Assembly (NCBI GenBank): GCA_003488415.1
Contig: DNLQ01000087.1
Span: forward strand, 1-5,031
DNA: 5,031 bases
Direction of reading: 5' to 3'
DNA from: Ruminococcus sp.
Lineage (GTDB): Bacteria; Bacillota; Clostridia; Oscillospirales; Ruminococcaceae
Shown here: positions 1 to 5,031 of the stretch, piece after piece
Position numbering within the stretch: the stretch's first letter is position 1
Layout of the letters: the number at the start of each line of letters is the position of its first letter
Made by a program: the position numbers and the translations under genes
Notes under the pieces: generated by a model
Seen by the model: the letters and a program-made list of their open reading frames with translations, nothing else
What the model was told of the DNA's origin: nothing
Databases searched by the model: none

Positions 1-78
1 GAGCTTGCGAGCGGCAACGTGGATATGGTCGAGCTGATCCAGCTTGAAATTCTGATTCATCTCAGCAGCCGTATATAA
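1..78 (+). CDS. 3' end of an unidentified plus-strand gene (partial)
   Basis: The plus strand is open from base 1 and ends at TAA (76-78), giving 25 residues that finish in an amphipathic, leucine- and isoleucine-rich helix (VDMVELIQLEILIHLSSRI). Codon choice (GAG, CTG, ATC, AGC, GGC) resembles that of the genes to the right, and a hairpin begins 8 bases after the stop. Together these suggest a genuine gene end converging on the two-component operon. The fragment is too short to assign a family. An alternative is a minus-strand gene starting at the ATG at 61 and running off the left edge (MNQNFKLDQLDHIHVAARKL). It has only a poor ribosome binding site, so I prefer the plus-strand reading without being able to exclude the other. 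Confidence 0.4.
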   Translation, partial: ELASGNVDMVELIQLEILIHLSSRI

Positions 79-85
79 TACAAAT

Positions 86-115
86 GCCCCGAAGTACTTT
101 GAAATGCTTCAGGGC
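86..115. terminator. Hairpin in convergent intergenic region, possible terminator
   Basis: GCCCCGAAG (86-94) can pair with CTTCAGGGC (107-115), leaving a 12-base loop. One position is C opposite A when read on the plus strand but becomes a G-U pair in minus-strand RNA, so the structure is tighter in that direction. A U-rich stretch (ATTTGTATT) follows it on the minus strand, while the plus-strand side has AAAAC with no U tract. It may end the gene at 1-78, act as a second terminator for the regulator operon, or do both. Only the pairing is seen directly. Confidence 0.35.
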
Positions 116-184
116 AAAACTTCTGCATAGGTATCCGTCTTATGGCTTTGTCTTAACTAATAGAATATCAATGTCCGGAAAACT

Positions 185-230
185 TCAGAAACAGAAAAGC
201 CGCAGCGGAGCTTAAATGTCCGCTGCGACT
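185..230 (-). terminator. Intrinsic terminator of the histidine kinase-response regulator operon
   Basis: Read on the minus strand, AGTCGCAGCGGA pairs with TCCGCTGCGGCT (198-230, 12 bp including one G-U pair, 9-base loop). It is followed directly by the T-rich run TTTCTGTTTCT. The stem begins 8 bases beyond the response-regulator stop codon. This is the classical form of a rho-independent terminator, and the core 9 bp (201-209 with 219-227) are perfectly complementary. On the plus strand the hairpin is followed by a weaker T-rich stretch, so it might also stop convergent transcription. Confidence 0.85.
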
Positions 231-238
231 GATATGTT

Positions 239-865
239 TCATTTGCGTACCTTTGTGTAGTAGAATACTGCAAGCTGAGTGCGGTCACGGAGTTCAAGCT
301 TGTCAAGAAGAGTACTGATATAGTTTCTTACTGTACCCTCACCAAGAAAGAGTCTGGCAGCTATCTCCTTGTTGCTGAGTCCCTCTGCCACCTTCTCCAT
401 TATCTCACGCTCCTTAGGGCTTATACCATGAGCTTCAAAATCAAACTTTTCACGGGGCTTCATAAGCTCCGGCAGCTTCTCTGCCACAGCTCCGCCGAAA
501 ACGCTCTGTCCGCCCATTACCGCTTCCAGTGCAGGTGCGATGCCTTCAAAGTCCTGCTTCAGTATATACCCCTTTGCTCCCATGAGCATGGCTTTCACTA
601 TATACTCATCATCGGAAAATGTTGTAAGGTAGAGTATCCTTGCATCAGGAAATTCACGGAGTATCTTCTCGCCTGCTTCGATCCCGTTCATTCCCTCCAT
701 GCGTATATCCATAAGCATTACATCAGGCTTGTGCTGACGGTATATCTCCACTGCCTCAGCTCCGCTGCTGCCCATTGCTGCTACGGTTATCTGTCCGGAG
801 CTTTCAAGTATGGTCCTCAGTGACAGAGCCACCAGTGAATCATCATCAATTACTGCTATCTTCAT
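239..865 (-). CDS. NarL/LuxR-family response regulator
   Basis: This is a 208-residue cytoplasmic transcription factor, the usual length for the NarL/DesR/LiaR type. Residues 1-120 form a receiver domain with the acidic cluster D7-D9, the phospho-acceptor D53 (LMDIRM), the switch threonines T81-T82 and the conserved K103 (ILKQD). Residues 147-205 form a LuxR-type helix-turn-helix, seen in ISPKEREIMEKVAEGLSNKE followed by IAARLF and a TVRNYIS recognition helix. By family knowledge, phosphorylation at D53 by the partner kinase promotes dimerisation and DNA binding. The start at 865 is supported by GAGAGAGG about 7 bases upstream. It overlaps the kinase gene by 20 bases, which suggests translational coupling. 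All key residues are present. The target genes cannot be read from the sequence, and DesR, LiaR and VraR subtypes cannot be separated. Confidence 0.95.
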   Translation of the reverse strand: MKIAVIDDDSLVALSLRTILESSGQITVAAMGSSGAEAVEIYRQHKPDVMLMDIRMEGMNGIEAGEKILREFPDARILYLTTFSDDEYIVKAMLMGAKGYILKQDFEGIAPALEAVMGGQSVFGGAVAEKLPELMKPREKFDFEAHGISPKEREIMEKVAEGLSNKEIAARLFLGEGTVRNYISTLLDKLELRDRTQLAVFYYTKVRK

Positions 866-1934
866 CTCTGTTCCTCTCTCTTGGTATTGTCATAAATATA
901 CGAAAACCTCTCTCCGAAGGGGTGAAGCTGATATTCCCCCCGACACTCCTGGCTCTCTCCTCCATATTACTGAGTCCTATTCCGGTATTCTCTATTGTCT
1001 TCGGATGTCCGTTGTCCTCCATCATAAGCTGCCAGAATCCGGGATGCTCCCTGATGACCAGATTTATCCTGTCTCCGTCAGAGTGCTTCACTGCATTGGA
1101 GAAGCCCTCCTTCACCACTCCGGCAATGCACAGCTTCACGCTGCCGGGGATCGCATCTCCGCAGTCATAGTCAATATCAACTGTAAAGCGATCGTCTACT
1201 GCTCCTGCACTTTCCTCTATCACCATTCTCAGATCTATGGAATCATCATGGAGGTCGTGTACGCTCTCACGTATACTGGTCATTGCTGAATCCAGCGTTG
1301 AACGCAGGCTCTCTATAGGCTCTTTAAGCATTTCATCCTTATTCACTATCCCAAGCGCTCCCGCCTGGAGAAGTGAACGGGTGAGCATATGTCCCACGTT
1401 GTCATGTATCTCTCTTGCAATACGGTTACGCTCACGGAGAGTTGCCAGGCGTACCGCATCGTCCTGTGCCTGTATAAGTTTCTTATTCTGCTCCGCAAGC
1501 TGTATATTTCTCTCCGTTCCCTGGTCACGCATTGAGGTAATATTCTGAACCGCTGTTTCCAGCTCCATCATCCTGAGACTCACTATCACTGCCGCCAGCA
1601 CACCTGCACCAGCCACGGCAAGTGAAGCAGCAGGGATGCTTTCTGCCTTTGCAGCTCCAAATGCTGCCGGGATCAGCAGCCACCATTTTTTCTCTCTTAA
1701 CGCATCACATACCATAAGCGGCAGAGTCAGCAGCATCTCCGGCAGCACCGCACATGATGCAGCCCATATCGCTATCACTGCCTGACCTGTACGCTTTCCT
1801 TCAAGGAGCTGTGCCGCAGAAGACGCCGCAGCAGCTCCAAGAAATGCCGCTATCGGGGCGTAAAAGCCGCTGCACATTCCCAATGCGACCAGACATATCG
1901 TAGCTATTGCTGCCTTATCCCACAGGCGCTCCAT
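846..1934 (-). CDS. DesK/LiaS-type membrane sensor histidine kinase (HisKA_3)
   Basis: This 362-residue sensor kinase is the likely phosphodonor of the response regulator encoded immediately downstream. Residues 8-120 are alanine-rich and hydrophobic, with about four or five membrane segments (roughly 8-24, 26-44, 50-77, 84-97 and 101-120), and no large extracellular domain. A charged, probably coiled-coil linker (121-168) leads to the HisKA_3 dimerisation helix, with the phospho-acceptor H177 in REIHDNVGH. The ATP-binding domain has an N box (E276, N280 in KEGFSNAVKHS), a DNG motif (D307-G309) and the GIGLSNMEERA glycine-rich motif (G318, G320). All catalytic motifs look intact. The start is set by GGAGGTG about 8 bases upstream of ATG, and a consensus promoter lies just ahead. 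Family members that lack an extracellular domain often sense changes within the membrane; the signal here is unknown. Confidence 0.95.
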   Translation of the reverse strand: MERLWDKAAIATICLVALGMCSGFYAPIAAFLGAAAASSAAQLLEGKRTGQAVIAIWAASCAVLPEMLLTLPLMVCDALREKKWWLLIPAAFGAAKAESIPAASLAVAGAGVLAAVIVSLRMMELETAVQNITSMRDQGTERNIQLAEQNKKLIQAQDDAVRLATLRERNRIAREIHDNVGHMLTRSLLQAGALGIVNKDEMLKEPIESLRSTLDSAMTSIRESVHDLHDDSIDLRMVIEESAGAVDDRFTVDIDYDCGDAIPGSVKLCIAGVVKEGFSNAVKHSDGDRINLVIREHPGFWQLMMEDNGHPKTIENTGIGLSNMEERARSVGGNISFTPSERGFRIFMTIPRERNRDEDSSN

Positions 1935-1968
1935 GCTTTCACCTCCGTACAGTCCTTCTGCTCTTTGA

Positions 1969-1998
1969 ATTATACCACACAGCCGGTCGTATTGTCAA
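1969..1998 (-). promoter_or_regulatory. Consensus sigma-A promoter for the kinase-regulator operon
   Basis: On the minus strand TTGACA (1998 to 1993) and TATAAT (1974 to 1969) are separated by 18 bp, and TGG immediately before the -10 box makes an extended -10. Both hexamers are perfect matches to the housekeeping consensus. A start about 7 bases downstream would give a leader of roughly 25-30 bases carrying the GGAGGTG ribosome binding site of the kinase. The TGA stop codon of the upstream WYL gene (1997-1995) lies inside the TTGACA hexamer. The transcription start itself is inferred. Confidence 0.85.
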
Positions 1999-2978
1999 TC
2001 GCTGCCGCCATAAATGAGCCTGTACTGCTTTCGCACCCTTTCTGCTGCCTGCGCCCGGAGTCCCGGAGGAGAGAGTATCTCGACCACAGGTCCGAAGGAA
2101 AGCAGCCTTATCAGAAGCTCTGTCTCGTCCGTTCTGTCGTACCACAGCGTTACCGTACAGTCACCGGTCTCTGTGTCAAGCCCGGTGCGTTTCTCATAGG
2201 AAGAGAACTCCATAAGAAATCTCTCTACTCCGCTTCTCTCCTGTGATACCTTTATCACTGCCGGCTCCTGACAGCGGATACGGCTGAAGTATTCATCCTG
2301 TCTCAGGTCGGACGGATACTCCGTATCTGTAAGGTCTGTCCTTATCACTCTTCCAATGTTTATAACTGTGTTGCCGGAATTTCCGCACCGCCTTGCGTTC
2401 CGGCAGTACACCCGAAACTTATCGTTCTTTGGTGAATACTCTATCTTCAGCGGGACAAAGAGTCTTCCCTGAACCTTGCCGCTGCCTGTCCGGAAGAGGA
2501 TGTATATTATCCTCTTCTCCTTTGTTGCTGTGAGTATATCCCGGAAATGTCTGCGGTAATCCGGAGAGGTGAAATCATCCCCGTCAGAGTATGTATCCAC
2601 CTGCCTTATCTGTTCCCTGCTGTAGAGAGGAACTATATCACTCAGCCTTCCGCTCAGCTCCGCAAGCTCCTCGTCAGTGAGGAAAAGCCACATTTTCGGA
2701 TCACTGAGCTTCGCCTTCAGCCAGCGCTTCTGAAGCTCCGTGACTATTGTAACGGGAGGATTTGAGGTAACTCTCCCCCATTCACCGTTTCCCCTGTCTT
2801 CAAGAAGTCCCCAGGAGCCCTCGCCCGGTCTCAGCTTGTCAGGTATGAAGAGTACTGAGTCCCGGAAGCCCTCCCCGGCAACGATGCGTTCAAGGTCGGA
2901 GGCAGTCACTGTCTCCCGTTCCAGCACAGCCGAAGCTATCCGGAAGTATGCTCCGTATATCTCACTGAACAGAGTCAT
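1995..2978 (-). CDS. WYL-domain regulator, second subunit of a pair, no evident HTH
   Basis: This 327-residue protein has a WYL domain at about 145-215, with a degenerate core (FRVYCRN and TVINIGRVIRTD). A WCX-type C-terminal extension follows at about 240-320, ending in LLSFGPVVEILSPPGLR and a YRLIYGG tail. WYL domains are SH3-like folds that bind nucleic acid or nucleotide-type ligands and usually control transcription. Residues 1-140 are mixed helical and show no helix-turn-helix that I can recognise, unlike the protein encoded upstream. The frame opens at a GTG at 2987, but GGAGG lies 8 bases before the ATG at 2978 and only 2 bases before the ATG at 2984, so 2978 is the better start. The gene overlaps the upstream WYL gene by 17 bases, so coupled translation and a joint complex are likely. 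Direct DNA binding is doubtful for this subunit alone. Confidence 0.85.
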   Translation of the reverse strand: MTLFSEIYGAYFRIASAVLERETVTASDLERIVAGEGFRDSVLFIPDKLRPGEGSWGLLEDRGNGEWGRVTSNPPVTIVTELQKRWLKAKLSDPKMWLFLTDEELAELSGRLSDIVPLYSREQIRQVDTYSDGDDFTSPDYRRHFRDILTATKEKRIIYILFRTGSGKVQGRLFVPLKIEYSPKNDKFRVYCRNARRCGNSGNTVINIGRVIRTDLTDTEYPSDLRQDEYFSRIRCQEPAVIKVSQERSGVERFLMEFSSYEKRTGLDTETGDCTVTLWYDRTDETELLIRLLSFGPVVEILSPPGLRAQAAERVRKQYRLIYGGSD

Positions 2979-4224
2979 CGCCATCACCTCCGTACATCAT
3001 GTACATTCGTCTTATGTCGTTGAACCAGCGCTCACGCACTTCATCACTGCCGCCCTCTATACTCACAGTCCTGCCGATGAAGGTCTTTGCCCAGTGCATG
3101 ACTTCATTAGGATCAGATACATCTATTGTAAGGGTATACAGTTCTTCACCGGTGCGTTCCAGTGTACCTGAACGCTTCTCACGCTCCAGACGGCTGAGTA
3201 CATAATCCTCATCCTCCTTTACCTCAAAGGTCAGCTTCAGCGGTTCAGCACTGCTGCCGTCATTCTGGAAAGAAACCCCGAAGCATCTCTCCATTTCCCG
3301 GTCAAAGCGCTCCTTTATACTGTCCCAGCCGGGGTATACTTCTCCGGGATCTGCACTGAGTATGAAGTCAAGACGCATTGAACGGAAACGATCAAGCTCA
3401 GGGATGTATGCCAACAGGAAACGTCTGCCGGTCTGAGTAGACACGGCTGCCTGCATCGGAACTGCCCTTATCCTGTACTCAACTCCGGCAATATCACGCC
3501 TTCTCCTGTCAATCACAGTCAGCTCGGCAGAACGCTTTTCCCCGGCAGCTTCAAGTATTCCTGACAGCACCTCGTCTTCAAGTGCATGAACTATGTAGTT
3601 GTGTTTTATCATAAATACATCGTTCCTGAGACCTGCACTGCGGAGTATCGTATTTCCGACTACTCCGAACTCCGGAGCCTCCGAAAAGAAACATACTGCA
3701 TCTGCAAGTCCGGGCAGAGTCTCCATAAAACTGTCAAGCGTGTCGGGGGATAGGCTATAAACTGCGGCATTTCCACGGTTTTCCTGTATCACGATACCCT
3801 CGCCTGCATACTCCCTCAGTTTGTTGCGGACTGTCTGATTTCCGAAGTCTGCACCGTACCTCAGTGACATTGCACTGCATATCTCCGCAAGTGTGAGCCA
3901 TTCACCGTCTGCAAGCACATCAATAAGAAAGAAGTGCAGACGTATGTCATTGTCAGTGAAGCTCTTTGCCCGGTATACCTGATACAGCGGATTCTCAGCT
4001 ATATGATCGCTGTCGACGGATATGGAGATCTGCCGTCCACGGCGTGAATCCTCGCTGCGGATGAAGTCACTGAGCCAGCACTCGGCTCTGCGCTTCTCGT
4101 CATCGTAGGTACGTCCGCTGCGTGCGCCGAAATCATTGCGTGTCTTAAAGCCGTAGATGAAGAAATCACGGATATAATCACGAGTAACTGCGAAATTCTT
4201 TACAAGTTCCGAAAAGCCTGCCAT
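2962..4224 (-). CDS. WYL-domain transcriptional regulator with winged-helix-like region, first subunit
   Basis: This is a 420-residue protein. After a basic, aromatic N-terminal segment (1-60), residues about 88-158 look like a winged helix: two helices (DNDIRLHFFLIDVLADG and LTLAEICSAM), a putative recognition helix (GNQTVRNKLREYAGEG) and a wing (IVIQENRGNAAVYSLS). A WYL domain lies at about 205-290 and retains RRFLLAYIPELDRFRSMRLD, close to the family pattern although the WYL tripeptide itself reads R-F-L. A WCX-like extension covers about 325-410. The likely role is a ligand-responsive DNA-binding transcription factor acting with the WYL protein encoded downstream. An upstream in-frame GTG at 4263 lies within a terminator hairpin, whereas AAGGAGG sits 4 bases before the ATG at 4224, so the shorter start is chosen. 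The C-terminal codons contain the ribosome binding site of the next gene. The ligand and target genes are unknown. Confidence 0.85.
   Translation of the reverse strand: MAGFSELVKNFAVTRDYIRDFFIYGFKTRNDFGARSGRTYDDEKRRAECWLSDFIRSEDSRRGRQISISVDSDHIAENPLYQVYRAKSFTDNDIRLHFFLIDVLADGEWLTLAEICSAMSLRYGADFGNQTVRNKLREYAGEGIVIQENRGNAAVYSLSPDTLDSFMETLPGLADAVCFFSEAPEFGVVGNTILRSAGLRNDVFMIKHNYIVHALEDEVLSGILEAAGEKRSAELTVIDRRRRDIAGVEYRIRAVPMQAAVSTQTGRRFLLAYIPELDRFRSMRLDFILSADPGEVYPGWDSIKERFDREMERCFGVSFQNDGSSAEPLKLTFEVKEDEDYVLSRLEREKRSGTLERTGEELYTLTIDVSDPNEVMHWAKTFIGRTVSIEGGSDEVRERWFNDIRRMYMMYGGDGDDSVQ
2985..2991 (-). promoter_or_regulatory. Ribosome binding site deciding the start of the second WYL gene
   Basis: GGAGGTG read on the minus strand lies inside the last codons of the upstream WYL gene. 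Its GGAGG core is 8 bases from the ATG at 2978, which is ideal spacing. The ATG at 2984 is only 2 bases away, and the GTG at 2987 overlaps the site itself. The initiation codon is therefore taken as 2978. Confidence 0.8.
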
Positions 4225-4228
4225 ACGT

Positions 4229-4235
4229 CCTCCTT
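4229..4235 (-). promoter_or_regulatory. Ribosome binding site deciding the start of the first WYL gene
   Basis: AAGGAGG on the minus strand, with 4 bases between the site and the ATG at 4224, is the only strong Shine-Dalgarno match near the gene start. The spacing is slightly short but workable. The GTG at 4263 has no such site and would put the first codons inside a hairpin. Confidence 0.75.
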
Positions 4236-4245
4236 CCATATTGAA

Positions 4246-4272
4246 AACGCTCCTGTATTTCACAGGAGCGTT
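4246..4272 (-). terminator. Perfect 11-bp hairpin, terminator after the dockerin gene
   Basis: AACGCTCCTGT (4246-4256) is perfectly complementary to ACAGGAGCGTT (4262-4272), with a 5-base loop. On the minus strand the stem begins 9 bases after the dockerin gene's stop codon and is followed by a short T run, part of it in the stem (GTTTTC). On the plus strand it is followed by ATTTGCTTTTTA, so it could act in both directions. It lies only about 10 bases upstream of the ribosome binding site of the first WYL gene. A partial terminator, with the WYL genes receiving read-through, is a possible alternative. Confidence 0.75.
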
Positions 4273-4281
4273 ATTTGCTTT

Positions 4282-5031
4282 TTACCAGGTGGGCTTGCCG
4301 CCTGTGGATATGCTTGCGTAGTATTCAAGTATTGCTGATGCATCATTGGAGTCGATGATGCCGTCTCCGTTCACATCGCCCACTGATTTCTCCTTGTCCC
4401 CGAATACTCCGTCGCCTCCGGTAGAAAGACGTGAGTATTCTTCAAGTACCATAGATGCGTCATTGGAGTCAACCATTCCGTCAGAGTTTACATCTCCCTT
4501 GAGAAGTGCATTCAGATGAGCGTATACAAATACGTCATTGCCCTTTTCCTCTGTTGTTGTCATGTCAAGGGATTCTTTGTCGTCAATGGCAAAAATGTAG
4601 TTCCTGGTAAGGAAGGTGTCAGGATGATCATTCTTGTCTTCTACTCCGAACACCTGCTCAAATGTGCAGCTTCCTTTATTCTGACCGCCGGTGATCCTCA
4701 CGGATACCTTGTACTGGCGGAAATCCGTCATGGGATCATTGTTGTCGTAGCCTTCAAGCTCGAATGCCACTGTCTCGCCGCCTTTTATATCCGTCTTGTA
4801 GTAAGGCTCTGAGGTACACTCGGGAGAATCAAAGGTCACGTTCAGTACTGCTGAACTATCCTCAGGTATCTTTACTGTGATCCTGGAATTTATCAGATTC
4901 TTGTCAAAGTACTTGAATACCGGTGTCAGACTTCTCTCCGGAGGGAGTGTGGTTACCGGCACTGTAGTTGTTGTGGTGACTGTAGTTGTAACTGTAGTAG
5001 TGATATTCTCCGTGGCAGCTGGTACAGCCTT
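4282..5031 (-). CDS. Secreted dockerin-bearing protein, 3' part (partial)
   Basis: The frame is open to the window edge, giving 249 visible residues with the N-terminus missing. Residues 7-28 are a threonine-rich linker (NITTTVTTTVTTTTT), typical of secreted modular enzymes. Residues 35-160 form an unassigned, probably beta-rich region with two cysteines (72 and 122). A type I dockerin ends the protein, with repeat 1 (GDVNSDGMVDSNDAS) at 179-205 and repeat 2 (GDVNGDGIIDSNDAS) at 218-244. Each repeat has the D-x-N-x-D-G calcium loop and a following helix (MVLEEYSRLSTG, AILEYYASISTG). By family knowledge dockerins bind cohesins on scaffoldins or on the cell surface outside the cell. The missing N-terminal part would normally hold a signal peptide and perhaps a catalytic or binding module. 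The GTG at 4962 is a linker valine, not a start. The dockerin call is firm; the function of the rest is unknown. Confidence 0.9.
   Translation of the reverse strand, partial: KAVPAATENITTTVTTTVTTTTTVPVTTLPPERSLTPVFKYFDKNLINSRITVKIPEDSSAVLNVTFDSPECTSEPYYKTDIKGGETVAFELEGYDNNDPMTDFRQYKVSVRITGGQNKGSCTFEQVFGVEDKNDHPDTFLTRNYIFAIDDKESLDMTTTEEKGNDVFVYAHLNALLKGDVNSDGMVDSNDASMVLEEYSRLSTGGDGVFGDKEKSVGDVNGDGIIDSNDASAILEYYASISTGGKPTW

Noticed and set aside
51..79. TATAAT at 74-79 on the plus strand as a promoter
   Set aside because: The hexamer overlaps the stop codon of the plus-strand frame, the -35 position has only a poor match, and no gene follows on that strand.
115..190. Short similar segments CAAAACTTCTG and GAAAACTTCAG in the left intergenic region
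   Set aside because: They are too short and imperfect to be distinguished from chance in A/T-rich sequence.
428..1289. Plus-strand open frames of 100-160 codons opposite the response regulator and kinase
   Set aside because: They are antisense to genes with intact catalytic motifs, lack ribosome binding sites, have Cys-, Ser- and Leu-rich translations and match no family.
2740..3171. Plus-strand open frame of 143 codons across the junction of the two WYL genes
   Set aside because: It lies opposite two well-supported overlapping genes, and its Ser/Pro-rich composition is what reverse-strand reading of this codon usage produces.
1995..4224. WYL genes as accessories of a type VI-D CRISPR-Cas system, known from Ruminococcus
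   Set aside because: No Cas13d, Cas1, Cas2 or CRISPR array is present in the window, and the domain layout here does not specifically match that accessory protein.
4225..4263. Start of the first WYL gene at the GTG at 4263, adding 13 residues
   Set aside because: The GTG lies in the terminator stem, has no Shine-Dalgarno site, and the added codons contain the ribosome binding site for the ATG at 4224.
4300..4497. The two near-identical DNA segments as a mobile or CRISPR-like repeat
   Set aside because: They encode the two calcium-binding repeats of the dockerin, which explains the similarity. There are only two copies, with no spacer pattern.
4516..4812. Plus-strand open frame of 98 codons inside the dockerin gene
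   Set aside because: It lacks a convincing start site and sits opposite a clear dockerin-protein frame.

Overview
The window looks like a piece of a Ruminococcus-type genome (Firmicutes, Oscillospiraceae). The best evidence is a secreted protein at the right edge. It has a threonine-rich linker and a C-terminal type I dockerin with two calcium-binding repeats, as in fibre-degrading ruminococci. The family-level and genus-level placement is inference from that protein and from the strong GGAGG ribosome binding sites; no rRNA or other marker is present.

Almost everything reads on the minus strand, so the order of transcription is right to left. (1) 5031 to 4282: the 3' part of a dockerin-bearing extracellular protein, cut by the window edge and closed by a perfect 11-bp hairpin at 4246-4272. 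(2) 4224 to 1995: two overlapping genes for WYL-domain proteins. The first has a recognisable winged-helix-like segment, and the second has no obvious DNA-binding domain. (3) 1934 to 239: a two-component system, with a DesK/LiaS-like membrane histidine kinase followed, with a 20-nt overlap, by a NarL/LuxR-family response regulator. A perfect-consensus promoter (TTGACA, 18 bp, TATAAT, extended by TGG) lies in front of the kinase, and its -35 hexamer contains the stop codon of the second WYL gene. The operon ends in a textbook terminator at 185-230. (4) 1-78: probably the last 25 codons of a plus-strand gene converging on this block, followed by a hairpin. The 160 bases between 79 and 238 contain only these two hairpins; no gap exceeds 300 bases.

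Two of the longest open frames begin too early. The Shine-Dalgarno sequences place the WYL starts at 4224 and 2978, not at the upstream GTG codons at 4263 and 2987. The GTG at 4962 in the dockerin gene is an internal valine codon in a Thr-rich linker, because the frame stays open to the edge of the window.

The WYL pair is probably one ligand-responsive transcriptional regulator made of two different subunits. The kinase and regulator are a membrane-stress or envelope-type signalling pair. A functional link between the two modules, or between either module and the dockerin protein, is suggested only by adjacency. I see no CRISPR array, mobile element or clear new system. The most interesting item is the WYL pair, with its complementary loss of the family's conserved arginines.
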